From Armigeres subalbatus (lineage: Eukaryota; Arthropoda; Insecta; Diptera; Culicidae): a stretch of 64,000 nt of DNA. The notes under the pieces were generated by a model. That model made no database searches and was not told the origin of the DNA. It was given only the letters and a program-made list of their open reading frames with translations. This document shows, in pieces, positions 22,746-34,302 of the stretch. Both the position numbers and the translations under genes were made by a program. The stretch covers positions 379,098,995 to 379,162,994 of the forward strand of contig NC_085141.1 of NCBI RefSeq assembly GCF_024139115.2, written 5' to 3'. Position 1 is the first letter of the stretch, and every line of letters starts with the position of its first letter.

Positions 22746-23047
22746 ACTGACTGGAAATCCAAGGATCAAGTAAACAGGAAAGAACAAATTGTAATTACGA
22801 GGCTTCGAATCGGACACACCTGGCTCACGAAGCGGCACTTATTTGAAAAGACACCACGGGAAATATGTACTACATGCAATCGACATCTTTCAATTCATCA
22901 TATCCTAGCAGCGTGTCGACGATATGATGCCGAACGACGAGAATTGGGAATTAGCAACCACCTACATGAAATTCTGCGGAATGATGAAAGCTCAGAAACT
23001 AAATTGATCTTATTTTTAAAGAAAATTGAACTATTTAATTGTATTTG
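22746..23047 (+). pseudogene. I-clade LINE ORF2 C-terminus
   Basis: After the stop at 22743-22745 the same reading continues with TRLRIGHTWLTKRHLF and a C-X2-C...H-H...C cluster (CTTCNRHLSIHHILAAC). This is the usual C-terminal zinc-binding tail of I and Jockey ORF2 proteins. The natural stop is near 23045. Confidence 0.75.
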
Positions 23048-23141
23048 AATTATAATATCAAAGTATGGTAGTAAATAGAATTAATTTGAGAGACGAATGC
23101 CCTCTGTTGGGTAAAGTCTCGTTAAACAGAAAAAAAAAACG
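23048..23141 (+). other. I-clade LINE 3' UTR and oligo-A end
   Basis: A short 3' region holds CCCTCTGTTGGGTAAAGTCT and ends in an A run at 23131-23140. No target-site duplication with the left flank could be recognised. Confidence 0.6.
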
Positions 23142-24676
23142 AAAAGCCCCCTTTAAAGTATTCAAGAATGGTTATGAAATGTAAAAAATATATATCAAAA
23201 TGAATTGATTTGTTAAAGAACGTTTTGAGAATCCTCAGAATTATCCAAATTTTATTTTGTTGCCTCACCAACATATTATTTTTTGGCCAAAAAATCCGAG
23301 GGGGGAGACAAAATAGTTTTTAAATGTTTGTATCGGCCATATGGCATAATAAAAGCTGGCATACATGGAACTGGATGGAATATAGAACCAAAACACTGGT
23401 TACAGATGATGCAGCTTCCTGACTTGATGATCTGCTGGAAACGTTGGATTTGACTTCTGAGGTTGATGATAATTCTTGTACTGTTCTCTGGAGGTTTGAA
23501 TAAGGTTGGCTTTGGTGGTAACTGGTGCCCTCAAATGCAAGGCAAATGTGGTTAAAAGAAATCATTACAATTCTATTCGAATTCGTGGAATTACAAAGAT
23601 CCATTTGTTATGTTTAACTCAACTCTCAAATCGTGACAAATCATATCAAACAGAGCTCAGCTTATTGTCCTTTAAATCCTCTCCAGTCAGTTGATCAACA
23701 GCTGCTACACGTGACGGAAATCAACGATCCACTCATGCATGACCAATGCACCACCATCACCCATGTGGGGTGCTAAAAAAACTAACAAACAGCCGTTCCT
23801 TGTCACACCACATCCATCCGTTCGTTGGTTGGTCATCCAACGACTGACGATCCGGTCGGAATTTAGCACCGAGCTGGAAAACCAAAACCACGACCATAAT
23901 TTACATACTATTTATTGCCGCTGCACATACAATGGCAATTTTTCAGCAGTTTTCCAACATTAACAACAACAAAAATAACAACGACAACATCAGGGCACAC
24001 CGACTGGATCGCTCTACCGGACTCCAGAACAACCACTAGGGGCGGCGCAGTGCCAGGTGGTATCACAAATGGGACAAAACCGGTAAATGGCGGCGGAAGT
24101 TCGACATCCATGGAATGAATGAATACTGAATACGACGGTGACAAGCCACAGAGGTATTCACATGTGACCCAAACATGGGTCGATACTCCCCTTGTCCGTT
24201 GCTACTTTGTAAGGTGGTACAAATTTACACTCCAGGGTTCCGATGTGTTACTACTCAATCGGGACATCGAATGCCACAATGACCCACTATTGACAGGACG
24301 AAATGTAAATAGTGCATGAAGATTGACCTTTTACTGGAACAAAAAAATCGCAGCCTTATCAAATTTTTCGGGAACAGCGAATTCAAAAATTAACCATCCC
24401 AGTGTAACAATTATGGCATTATAGCGCTGACCCCGAGCTTGGAACAGGGCCGCCAAACTGAGTTCTGATTTTCATCATAAATATACACATCTGACTGGAC
24501 GCTAAACGTTGCGTAAGATCCAAATATTTCTAAATTATGTAACATTTTTCTTACACGTATTTTATCTCTTCTAACATGTGTAGTGTACATGGCACGGCAA
24601 ATGCTGGGTAAAGCGTACCATTGGTACTTCGCGTTCCTGAAGGAATAAAATATACCCCATCTAGCGGCCCTTAGCC
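23142..24676. other. Unassigned sequence between two LINEs
   Basis: No gene with a recognisable domain is seen on either strand. Short frames are open by chance. A simple AAC/ACA-rich stretch lies at about 23960-23990. Composition looks like ordinary intergenic or intronic sequence. Confidence 0.4.
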
Positions 24677-24819
24677 TCTTATCCAGCAACTCCTATCCCT
24701 ACCTCCTCGTGGTGCTGGCCGGGATACGAGCAACCTTGGGGAAGATCGGATAACCAACCCCGGTGGGAGCTATGGTCGTATGCTGACAGGGAAGGGTGGT
24801 TTGCTCCTCTCCGGAAGTG

Positions 24820-24895
24820 CAAATCTTACTGAGCGTCTGTTCTCCATGTCAGGATCGGCTCAAAACAGCGTCTGTTCTCCATGTTAGGGGCGGCT
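24820..24895 (+). repeat. Short direct duplication in the RTE 5' region
   Basis: The phrase GCGTCTGTTCTCCATGT occurs twice about 40 bases apart (24833 and 24868), each followed by a related AGG..CGGCT sequence. Confidence 0.8.
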
Positions 24896-25069
24896 GATCA
24901 TCGTCCGAGTGCCGGCGAGGGACTCTAAACTAAACTGTGCGCACCATGTTGCATCGTGTCAGCATCGAGAAGGCATCCCCTTCAACGCAATGTAGGTAGC
25001 GCAACCCTGTGAGGGTAGCCTACCGAAGATTCTACAGTTACCAAGAAAGGCAAAAGTAGAGCAAACGGA

Positions 25070-26150
25070 TTGATTCAACGACAACAGACCCGGCAACGAA
25101 TAAAGGACAATGATTGGAAAGTCGGATCTTGGAACGTGAGAACTTTGAATGAACCCGCACGTGTTGGGCTCCTGGCTCGTGAGCTGCAGAAGGTCGGCCT
25201 GAGTGTGGCAGCAATCCAGGAAATACGGTGGCCCAGAACTGGAGAACGTAAATTCCGGGCGGTGCATCCCATAGCGAACACTTCATTCAAGTACCACATC
25301 TACTATAGCGGCGGTGACAGAGCAGAACGAGGAGTTGGCTTCATAGTGATCGGGAAGCATGCGAAGCGTGTTATCCGGTGGAAACCGATAAGCGTGTTGA
25401 GAATGAAGGGCAAATTCTTCAACTATAGCCTGATCAGCATCTATGCCCTAACGAACGATAAGTCTGATGACGTGAAGGATGAGTTCTATGAGAGCCTTGA
25501 TAAGGCCTACGGAGAGTGCCCAACACACGATGTAAAGATTGTCATCGAGGATGCAAATCCGCAGATCGGAAGAGAAAGTTTCTTTCGCCCTGTCATTGGT
25601 ACGGAAAGCCTTCATTCCGCTACCAACGATAATGGTCTGCGACTTGTAACCTTTGCTGCCGCTAGAGGGATGGCAATATGCAGTACCCACTTCGCATGTA
25701 AGAATATCCGCTAAAACACCTGGCAACATCCGAGTGGAGACACTTGCTCACAGATAGACCACGTGCTGGTCGACGGACGACATTTCTCGGATGTTATAGA
25801 TGTAAGGTCCTTCAGAGGTCCGAACATCGACTCGGATCACTATCTTATAGTTGCAAAAATTCGGGCGCGACTTTCCAGCGTCACGATTTCACGAAACAAC
25901 AGAACGATGCGTTTCAATATCCAACGCTTATCAGTTGAAGGAGTTGCTGAACAGTACCACCAGAAGCTGGACGAGCGGATAAGAGATGCCACCGGATCTG
26001 GTGACGTCAACAGATTGTGGGAAAATATCAACGAAGTTGTGACTACAACAGCGCAAGAAGTGTTAGGCACTGCACAACGACGCCAACGAAATGGTTGGTT
26101 GCCAGCAAGTGACGGACGAGAAAAATGTTGCTAGTCGAATGCTAGTGGCT
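25070..26150 (+). pseudogene. RTE LINE apurinic-type endonuclease
   Basis: The order of catalytic motifs is SWNVRTLNEPARVG, IQEIRWPRTG, the Asp/Asn motif as EDANPQIG (normally GDxN, so Glu replaces Gly), QIDHVLVDG and DSDHYLIV. The enzyme nicks target DNA to prime reverse transcription. A stop TAA at about 25712 and a frame change near 25740 break it. The frame then continues through 26134 and into the linker toward RT. Confidence 0.85.
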
Positions 26151-26267
26151 CGAGCCCGTTCCAACAGAGTGCGGTACAGTGTAGCAAGGGCAGAAGAGAA
26201 ACGAATCCACCGCAGAAAGGCAACACGTAGAAAGTGTGATAGCTGAAGCTCAGGAGAACATAGATAG

Positions 26268-26667
26268 TAGTAGTAGTAATTCATTTATTTATCATCAGAT
26301 AATTTATAATACAATTCATACAATGTTTAACTTAATCTATACATATTTCTGACAAACACAGTACATTTTCTTTAAAATTCCATTACTGATGTTGCATTTT
26401 TCACGTCCGAAGGTAACTGATTAAAAAGTCGTATTCCGTTGTAATAAATTGATTTTTGATTGGTGGTCATTGTGAATGGAACCACCCGTAAATCGTTGTG
26501 TGTCGGTGTACATTTCTACCTCTTACAATAATATGGGTTAAGTATTCCGGTGTCATGTTGTTTGTCAATTTAAATATTAATAAAAGCACATTGAAAGTAA
26601 TTCTTTGTTTCACAGACTGCCATTGTAATGTGTCTAACATCACTTGAATTGGAATGGAAATGGATAG
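26268..26667. mobile_element. ~400-bp insertion in the RTE LINE
   Basis: The RTE linker reading stops at about 26262 and resumes at about 26663. The 5-base word GATAG flanks the segment (26263-26267 and 26663-26667) as a candidate target-site duplication. The insert starts with TAG repeats and is AT-rich with TTTATTTAT, as in a LINE or SINE 3' end read backwards. Its family is not recognised. Confidence 0.55.
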
Positions 26668-27087
26668 AAACGATATGCGGAGATTTTACGCAACTGTCAA
26701 TGGCGCGCGCATAAGACGCGCGCGCCATGTGCAGTGACCGAGAGGAGGATTTGCTGACAGACAAGAATATGGTGGCAGCCAGGTGGAAGGAGCACTTCGA
26801 AAATTTGTTGAACGGTGAAAATGAAGGTGTATTAAGGAGCAGGATGGACATAGTTGGCGACGGTCAAGCTGTGGAACCACCAACGCTGGATGAGGTAAAA
26901 AAGGCTCTAAACGAGCTGAAAACAGTAAAGTTGCTGAGAAGGACGAGATCCCGGTCGAGCTTCTCAAAAACGGAAGTGAGCAGCTGCATCAATCAATCAC
27001 TCATCTGAACTCGGCGTACAAAATCCTGTCACGTATCCTGTTTAACAGACTGAGACCGTTTGAGGAGTCTTTCGTCGGCGAATATTG
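26668..27087 (+). pseudogene. RTE LINE linker and RT start
   Basis: The RTE-type linker reads DLLTDKNMVAARWKEHFENLL at 26748-26810 (only part conserved), then VEPPTLDEVKKALNEL. After a shift near 26930 the RT block AYKILSRILFNRLRPFEESF is visible up to about 27085. The catalytic palm is absent because the copy ends here. Confidence 0.8.
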
Positions 27088-27222
27088 TAAAACCTCTTTT
27101 TACGCTCCCTCTTTTTGCACCCCTCTTTTTACGCTCAAAATTCCAAATAACGCTCCCTCTTTTTACGCTCCAAATTCGAAATAACGCTCCCTCTTTTTAC
27201 GCCCTATAAGAGCGTAAAAAAT
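27088..27222. repeat. Tandem repeat of ACGCTCCCTCTTTTT
   Basis: Three to five degenerate copies of a unit containing CTCCCTCTTTTTACGC, with spacers AAAATTCCAAATA and AAATTCGAAATA. The right end forms a short inverted repeat, TTTTACGC...GCGTAAAA. Confidence 0.8.
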
Positions 27223-27339
27223 GTTTCCAGCATTTATATGAGGCAAATTTGGATTGGAATTTGGAATTGTTTCGGTGGTTGTTTTTAGATGATCTAAGTA
27301 CTGCGGATGTTCTAGGAACAGAACTTAAGCTTACATGCG

Positions 27340-28553
27340 ATGTGGTATTACCTGTTGTTATGGGTTGTAGGTAGTCTACGAACTCCATACATTCAAGGTC
27401 TGTTGATCAACCTTCGTATTGGAGGCAGATATTGAAGAATAAATAAGTTGTGTGACCTCTTCTTGGTATATGTTTGTATTCCAAGTAGTTCTTGATGTTG
27501 TCACTGATGCCAGGTAGTCTACTAACTCCATAGATTCAAGGCCTGGGGATCAACCTACGTATTGGAGGCAGTTATTGAAGAATAATTAAGTAGTGAGACC
27601 CCTTCTAGGTATATGTTTGTATTCCAAGTAGTTCTTGTTGTTGTCGTGGGCTCCAGAAAGTCTACGAACTCCATAGAGTCAAGGTATGTAGATCAACCTC
27701 CGTAATGGAGGCAGCTATAGGAGAATAAACAAGTTGTGTGACCCCTTCTAGGTATATGTTTGTATTCCAAGTAGTTCTTGTTGTTGTCATTGGTGCCAGG
27801 TAGTCGACGAACTCCATAGAGTCAAGGCCAGTGAATCAACTTCATTAGAGAATAAACAAGTTGTGTAACCCCTTCTTGGTATATGTTTGTATCACAAGTA
27901 GTTCTTGTTTTGTCATTGGTGCCAGGTAGTCTACGAACTTCCATGAGTCAAGGCCAGTGGATTAACCTCCGTAATGGAGGCAATTATTGAAAAATAAACA
28001 AGTTGTGTAACCCCTACTTAGTATATGTTAGTATTCTTAGTAGTTTTTGTTGTTGTCGGTAGTCTTCAGGTAGTTTACGACCTCCATAGAGTCAAGATCT
28101 GTGGATCACCCTCAGTAACGGAGGCAGTTATTGCAGAATTAAAAAATTGTGTGACTGCTTCCTGATATATGTTTGTATTTCGAGTAGTTCTTGTTGTTGT
28201 CGTGAGTTGTTTTTTGTGTTTGTTGTTTTTGTTGTCCTGGGCTCCGTGATGGACGTAGTTATTGAGCATTAAACACTTTTTGTGACCCCTTTTTGGTACA
28301 GTAATATCCCGATTTTTTCAATCCTAGTAAATTTTTGCGGGACGACAAAAGACAAAATGACAAAAAAAAAATTAAAAATTTTTGTTGTGATGAAATCGGG
28401 TCGAAAACATGGTAAAATCGGGGTCGACAAAATCATGGTAGACAAAATCGGGTCAAAACTGAATATGTTCGCATTCGGTGCTTGTTATTGTCATGGGTTC
28501 GAAGTAATCTACGAACTTCGTAGAGTCAGGGCCTGCTGATTAACCTCCGTGAT
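27340..28553. repeat. ~140-bp tandem satellite, left part
   Basis: Seven or eight diverged copies of a 130-150 base unit. Shared words are AGTCTACGAACTCCATAGAG, CCTCCGTAATGGAGGCAGTT, AATAAACAAGTTGTGTGACC and GTATATGTTTGTATTCCAAG. The array is interrupted by an AT-rich insert at about 28300-28480 and by the L1/Tx1-like LINE from 28554. It resumes at 34303. No coding frame spans it. Confidence 0.9.
28300..28480. mobile_element. Possible small insertion within the satellite
   Basis: The satellite reading breaks here and is replaced by sequence starting CAGTAATATCCCGATTTTTT and ending near AATCGGGTCAAAACTG. The words ATCGGG and CCCGAT suggest weak inverted ends. The type is unproven. Confidence 0.4.
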
Positions 28554-28617
28554 TTTTTTTTGTAAAATTTTATTCTATTGTCAAGTTAGTGATTTACATA
28601 GAGGTAAAATATAAAAT

Positions 28618-30171
28618 TTAGTCTTCTGGATGTGTTTCTGTTACATAGCAAAAGTATTTCCCTAGTGCTTCAATTATAAATTTTTGAGAAGTGCGCCTAA
28701 AATTTCGAAGATTAGGATACACAAAATCTTCTGGTTCAAGTCTTTGTAGTGTAGCTTCTTGTTCTGTAATTCGACTTCGTTGATATCTCCAGATATTCCG
28801 GACACGTTCGCAGCGGAAAAGTTTGTGCACCACGGTTTCTGATTCTCCTGGACAGGCCTCGCAGAATAGATCATCTACGACGCCTCGTTGAAACAGTAAC
28901 TCTCTATGTTTGATTTTCTTATGCATTATCATATACCACGATGATCGTTGAGAAGACGTTAAATATTTGCTGTGGAGATGTTTAAATACATATTTCCATT
29001 CACGATGCTCTGCTGATACAAATCCTGGGTCCGGCTTGAGGGTTAAAAAGTGCTGATAGATTCCAGCAGATGATGGAGCGTTCTTTATTTGATCCGGAAG
29101 ATTACGAAGTTCTGACTTCAGTAGGATTATGTGGCTGAATATAGCTGGTATGGGAGTATTGGGGTTCTCCATGATGCTGCTTTGAAATGGAAGTTGCTGA
29201 TTCAGACTTATTAATCGGTTAAGCAAAAGAGCCTTCGATTTTGTTTCTGGGCAATGTAGGTTTAAACCACCACGATTTTTTGGCAAGGTTAGATTGGAAA
29301 AAGCTACTCGTTGAAGGCTTTGACCATGCCAAGCAAATTTCCCTATCTCAGCCCTAATTTTAGTCGCGAATCCTTTAGTAAGTGGTATGTTTGATGCCAT
29401 GTACCAAAGTTTTGAATTTACATAGTTGTTAAGAAGAATAGATTTTTGAATTAAATTTAGTTTCCTCGGATGATGAAACCACAATCGCGTTCGCAGTCCG
29501 TTCAAAACAGCTTGCCAGTTTTGCTTGTGTGCTTGCTTAATGTTGTCTCCATAGCGAACTCCAAGAATGTTCACTATATTCTCGATGTGCAGCCATTCCG
29601 TCTCTGCTGTTAAGTTGACATCGCCTATCATCACAGCAACTGTTTTCTGTTTATTCAATATTGCACCAGAACTTGATCCAAAGTCATTGAAGATGGCTAC
29701 TACTTGCGTAACGACGCTTTCATTGTCAAAAAACATAGAGATGTCGTCAGCATATGCATTAAAAACAATGCGTGGGAAAAGCCTTTCAAAGGTGTCTAGC
29801 AGCGGTTGAAGGTATATTACGAATAAGTGCATAGACAGTGGGTCACCCTGTCTAACAGACCGATCTATTTTGATTTCAGGGGTTAAGTGTCCATTCACTA
29901 GTATCTTTGAGAATGACTGGTTCCAAATCGTGTCGAGAATATTCACAAACTGAGGATTGAAGTTCATTCGTAGCATTGTTTGCTTCAGAAATCGATAGTC
30001 CACTCTATCGAACGCGTGGTCAAGATCGAATGATACTAGGAGGGAGCTCCGCCGACGATATTTCAATTGTGCAATTTTGTCAGAAATGCGACAAGTAGCT
30101 TCGAAAATATTAATTTTTCCATTGGAACACTTCTGGTGTTCCGACAGTACCAATGGGAGTAAGCTCTGCAT
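28618..30171 (-). pseudogene. L1-like ORF2, reverse transcriptase and C-terminus
   Basis: The palm-A motif reads SFDLDHAFDRVDYRFL, then SVRQGDPLSMHLFVIYL and the catalytic FNAYADDISMFF. The thumb and a long C-terminal region follow, with a CX2C...H...C cluster near the end (CEACPGESETVVHKLFRC). The stop is at 28618-28620. This 517-residue frame is intact. The entry into it is lost because the upstream frame breaks near 30180. Confidence 0.9.
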
Positions 30172-31673
30172 TCTCTGTTTTTCTTGACAAGAACTATGAT
30201 TCCATCAAAAAATTGCTTCATTGCGTTTCCATGAAGAGCATCATTGATCACGTTTGTGAATTCAAAGCGAATGATCCCCCACGTTTTCAGAAAGAACTCT
30301 TTTGGTAAACCATCCATACCGGGAGACTTTCTTGAGCAACTTCCTTTGATTGCAGCGAGAGCTTCGTCTTGTGTCACCGCTTGCATTAGATTTTCATTTG
30401 CGAGAGTGTTTTCGGCAATGACCCTGGCTGGCATGAAATTCAGAGAGTCACTGGTCTCGGCCGATGTGTACAAGGTTTCAAAGTATGATTTGATATGGTT
30501 TTTTATTTGATTTTGATCATCGATTTCACTGCCATCTTCAATCTGGAGCGATTTGATTGTAGTTTTAGATCTTTTCCCATGGATATGAGCAACATGGAAA
30601 AGAGTAGTGGATTCCCCGGCCAGAAATGTTTCGTTAATTCTACGGAAGCTAATTGAAAACTTTCGTTGATGTCGAAGCATTTGTGCTTTGATGCGATTGA
30701 TTGTTGCAAGTTGTTCAGGATTATCAAGATAGTTGTCATATGCTCTTTTCAGTAACCCACGATATAATTCCATTGTGTCTCTGAAGTCACGATGTGTGAT
30801 GGATGATTTCCATTTCAAAAAGGAAATCAGTTTTGGCTTACAGTAAAGTACCCACCACTCTATCCAAGAGCGGTAATTTCTTTTCGCACGTATCCAGTAT
30901 GTCCACTTCCTAGTTAGTTCAGCCATCACCTCCTGCTCGTCAAGTATGTGTGGTTGAAGACGCCAAATGCCACGCCCTGCTGGAGTGCCCAGGTTGGGAA
31001 GAGAGATTCTCACTATGTAGGCTTTATGATCCGAAAATGCGGTAACAGAAAAATGTGCAGTATGAAGTTGGTGTCTCATCGCATTCGAAACCAGTATGCG
31101 ATCAAGGCGTGATGCAGTATTGGGTCTAATATAAGAAAATTCTACCCTGTTTCCATTAAGAACTTCCCATGAATCGATTAGCTGTGCAGCACTCACAAGT
31201 CGTTTACACATCGGGCTAATATTCAAACTCCCTGTTGCATCTTTTGGCTTGATTATTGCATTGAAATCACCGCCCAACACTACGTGCTGCGTAGAGTGCT
31301 GAAGATAGTACGCAACAGATGAATTGAAAAAATCTTCCCTAGCGCTCCGCATGGCAGCACCTGACGGGGCATAAATGTTAATGAACGTAACTGGTTCTAT
31401 TCTTAACGATATTATGCGATTGTCTAAGCTCCTTTCTATGTGCTGTATATTATATCGATATCTAACTACCACAGCTGTACCTCGTTGCTGACCATCAACG
31501 TTGAAAATTATTTCAAATCCTGGTATTAACAACTTGTCATTTTGCACTTCTTGTAGAAATATTACATCCAATTCAGCGCATCGAATGAAGGATATCAGCG
31601 CATCAATTTTTGTTTGATTAGAGATATTGCAGATATTGATCGTTGCAATGTTATAGCTTAATAAATCCATCAC
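30172..31673 (-). pseudogene. L1-like ORF2, endonuclease and RT fingers
   Basis: Opens with ATG at 31673. The apurinic endonuclease shows SYNIATINI, FLQEVQND, LGGDFNAI, SRLDRILVS and FSDHKAY, so all main catalytic positions appear kept. The linker ends with KSPGMDGLPKEFF. After DGIIVLVKK the next conserved RT block is missing, and the sense continues in the other frame, so about 20-30 residues and the frame were lost near 30180. Confidence 0.9.
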
Positions 31674-33127
31674 CTTAATAAGAGCAGAGACTTATCTTGT
31701 AGCGTTCCCGGTCACTGGCGTCAGAACAAATGAAAAGCGGAATAGATGTCAAAACGTCGGTTGGTCTCGTGATGTCATTCCCATCGTACTTCTGTTGTTG
31801 TTTTAATCGTAAAGTACGTTTCGGTTCAGCAGATGTCCGGGGAAAAAGATACGACGTAGTGTAGTTCCATTCAGTGTAGTGTTTAGTGAATGAAGGAAGC
31901 CTCACTGATGCCGCATACATTGTACACGGAGGCGGTTGAAATAACAGGGGCAATGCAGCCGGCGGAATCCACGGAACATTTAGTGCGCGACTCTCTCTTA
32001 GTGCTGAAAGTGGTGTAGGCTAGATGTACCAGTTGTGGCTATAGCACCAGTTGTCGCACTAGTGCTTTATATGCCAAATGGCCAATCAAATCACCCCAAA
32101 CCAAGCTCATATCGATGAAGCATATTCATATGATACGATTTCGCCTTTGATATCCTCCAAAACAAGCAAAGCATAATTGTAAAAATTGATTTTGCTTAAT
32201 TTTAGACGTCCTTTGCACCAGTTGTCGCACTAGTGGTCCCAATTTGGACAGTCCCATAAGAAAACAATGGGATTTGCCAAATAAGGAACCAAAATTAAGA
32301 ATAGTGCCATAACTGGTGCATGCGTTCCTATTATGGATTAATCAATTTTGACGATAATAACAAATTTTATTGTGGTTTTCATAGCTGTTTTAAGGAGCAG
32401 GAAGTAAAACCTTTCGCTTGATATATAAAGTCCACCCACATGCCTTACACTTATTTTTGTAAAAATAGTTGTTCTTAGGTATGGCGACAATTGGTACACC
32501 CACCCTATACTTTTCTAGTGCGGTAGTATCTCGAGATGCTTCGGTAGGACATATACTTTGGCTTACCTCACAGAAGGAAAAGCCCGCGATGATAGTGGTG
32601 AGTTTTGTAGTGCCGAAGAATGATGTTTTCATCGCTAGGATATATATTTCGTTGAATGGTATTACTCGATGAACGTTGTCCCGTGCGTACGAATGTTGTT
32701 TTATGAAGAGAGATACAAATTGCTTCAGAATGGTGGTAGTATTAACTTCGGCAGGACATATACTGGGGCTTACCTGACAGAAGGTGAAGCCCTTGCTGGT
32801 GTTTGAAGTGGGTTTGCTGTATGCTGATTTCCGTGCTATTTTGCTGTTGCTTTCCAGGTGAGATTGTTTTGAAATCAAGCCAGTGGCGTAGCCACGGGGG
32901 TGGTTTTGGACATAAAACCCCCCCCCCAGAGACAACATTTTCAGAAGGATTTTTTTTGTCGAAAAAAAAATGTTCGGAAAACCCCCCCCAGACCAATTTT
33001 CTGGCTACGCCACTGAATCAAGCAGTGGTGTGTAGAAATTGACAATGAAAAGAAGCGGGTGGATATTGCTTGAGACGAGTGGTAGTATCGGGATTTGCTT
33101 CGGCGAGACATATACCCATAGAAAAGC
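31674..33127 (-). other. Spacer between ORF1 and ORF2 of the L1-like LINE
   Basis: At about 1.45 kb this is long for an ORF1-ORF2 spacer and probably composite. It includes a hAT MITE (32881-33015). It also has three related stretches near 32520-32600, 32727-32800 and 33077-33130, sharing CTTCGG..GACATATAC and a GCTTACC box, seen also in the frame 32390-32938. About 32000-32340 holds repeated CACCAGTTGTCGCACTAGTG words, probably another repeat. No function is assigned. Confidence 0.5.
32881..33015. mobile_element. hAT-type MITE with CAGTGGCGTAGCC ends
   Basis: The left end CAGTGGCGTAGCCA and right end TGGCTACGCCACTG are exact inverted repeats. The perfect 8-base duplication AATCAAGC lies at 32873-32880 and 33016-33023. 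The 135-bp body has runs of C and A. A truncated relative lies at 49991-50090. Confidence 0.95.
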
Positions 33128-34159
33128 TTACCGAGAAGTGTTGTTTGTTCTGCTTCGGCTCTTGCGTTTCACTTCTAGAAAGGGTGCTTCGGTGGGAGTT
33201 GAAGATTTCGGTGATCGGTGTCTTTTTGGGGGGACGATGCTTTTTGTTACATCTTCGGCATCATCCGAAATATTAAAATCGGAATTACTGCGTTGAGATG
33301 CGATGTCATCTGTGGAACTAGTTCTGCTTGGGCCAGCGACTTGAGATGTTCCCAGTGGAGTGCGAGTTAAAGATGTAAGTCTTATTAGATTCGTACCAGT
33401 GTCCATGATACGATCTGTAATCACGGTAGCCAAGTTTTAAGTGAGCTAGGATTTTCGCTTTCGGTTGTTTCAGTTTCATCCATTGTGGAGATCGAATTTG
33501 GTTGATTGTTCCTCGATATCGGGGCAGTAGGTAACATTCCCTGTACAACCTGTGCTGCAGTTAAACGACTATTGATGTCGAGACCCATCTCTCTGCGTGC
33601 TTCAGTGCAGGAACGGCCGATATGCAATGGCCGCACACAGTACCGGCAAGTGCGAATCTGGTTCCGATATGCGATAAAGGCAGTGTGTGTTCCCAGTGAA
33701 AAAAACGATGGGATCGCTTTTTGCAATCTCATTCGCACTATTCTTACTCCTGTTGGCAGGCCAGGCCAAAAGTCCTTCCACACTTCATCTTGTGTGGAGA
33801 GAACTTCACCATAGGGCGCTAGGTGTTTAGTGATGCTCTCGGTCGTGATGTATGATGGGAGATCGGCTACCTTAACCTCAATGGCATTGTCATACGGTAC
33901 CAGCGGAATGGGGTACTGTTTATTGTTGAGCTCGACCGTGTGCTTTAGGCTGTGCTCGGCTACCAGCTCTTCCACATATTGTTGTGATTTGAGCTCGATA
34001 ATTACTCGCGACTTGGACATGCTTGGCTGGATGCAGTTTCCTTTGACATATCTAGGTTGATTTTTTGGCTGATGAGCTCAAAAACTTTCTCTAGTTTGGG
34101 GCGGGCTGGCATGGTGCTGAAATCTAGATAGAGGGAATCCTTACGATGATCGTTCATCT
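33128..34159 (-). pseudogene. L1-like LINE ORF1
   Basis: The reading starts at the ATG near 34159 (MNDHRKDSLYLDFS), shifts near 34040, runs as 34020-33421, and shifts again near 33435 to end at 33128. The middle part resembles the RRM-like fold of L1-type ORF1 proteins (SRVIIELKSQQYVEELV...VKVADLPSYITTESI). It is followed by one zinc knuckle (CRYCVRPLHIGRSC) and a Ser/Thr-rich basic tail. ORF1 protein binds element RNA. Confidence 0.7.
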
Positions 34160-34302
34160 TGAGGATGTATTGGCCAGCGACCACGGGGGTTTGCGGCAGC
34201 ACGTTGTTATCCGATGGAAAAATGTAATGGCGATTGTTTTCACTCAGCAGTAATCTCAATAACGTCTGTACACTATGAGAGCTAAATGTCAACTGACGTG
34301 AT

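Larger units (their letters stand above)
10550..23141 (+). mobile_element. I-clade LINE (MosquI-like), split by two insertions
   Basis: The element comprises a 5' leader (about 10550-10660), ORF1 with zinc knuckles (12234-13165 and 19238-19608), an ORF2 carrying RT with a YADD box and a C-terminal RNase H (20663-22745), a CCHC-like tail and an oligo-A end near 23131-23140. RNase H in ORF2 and a three-knuckle ORF1 are typical of the I clade. A hAT-type element sits in the leader and a BEL/Pao element in ORF1, each with a target-site duplication. The copy is dead: it has several stops and shifts, and no endonuclease domain is detectable. The left boundary is approximate. Confidence 0.75.
24677..27087 (+). 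mobile_element. RTE-clade LINE fragment (JAM-like)
   Basis: A GC-richer 5' region (24677-25069) precedes an apurinic endonuclease and the first part of RT. RT stops abruptly at about 27087, before the palm, where a short tandem repeat begins. The endonuclease signatures and linker are RTE-like. A ~400-bp insertion lies at 26268-26667. Stops and shifts are present. Confidence 0.8.
28554..34296 (-). mobile_element. L1/Tx1-like LINE inserted in the satellite
   Basis: The element reads on the minus strand: ORF1, a spacer, ORF2 with endonuclease and RT, and a poly-A tail seen as the T run at 28552-28560. The satellite continues on both sides. CGTGAT at 28548-28553 and 34297-34302 is the target-site duplication. 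Clade placement rests on the RRM-like/CCHC ORF1, the EN-RT order and the style of RT motifs. A hAT MITE lies in the spacer. Frameshifts and missing RT blocks make it inactive. Confidence 0.8.

Noticed and set aside
27340..28550. CRISPR-like array
   Set aside because: Units are ~140 bp, diverged throughout, without short constant repeats and unique spacers; the genome is eukaryotic.
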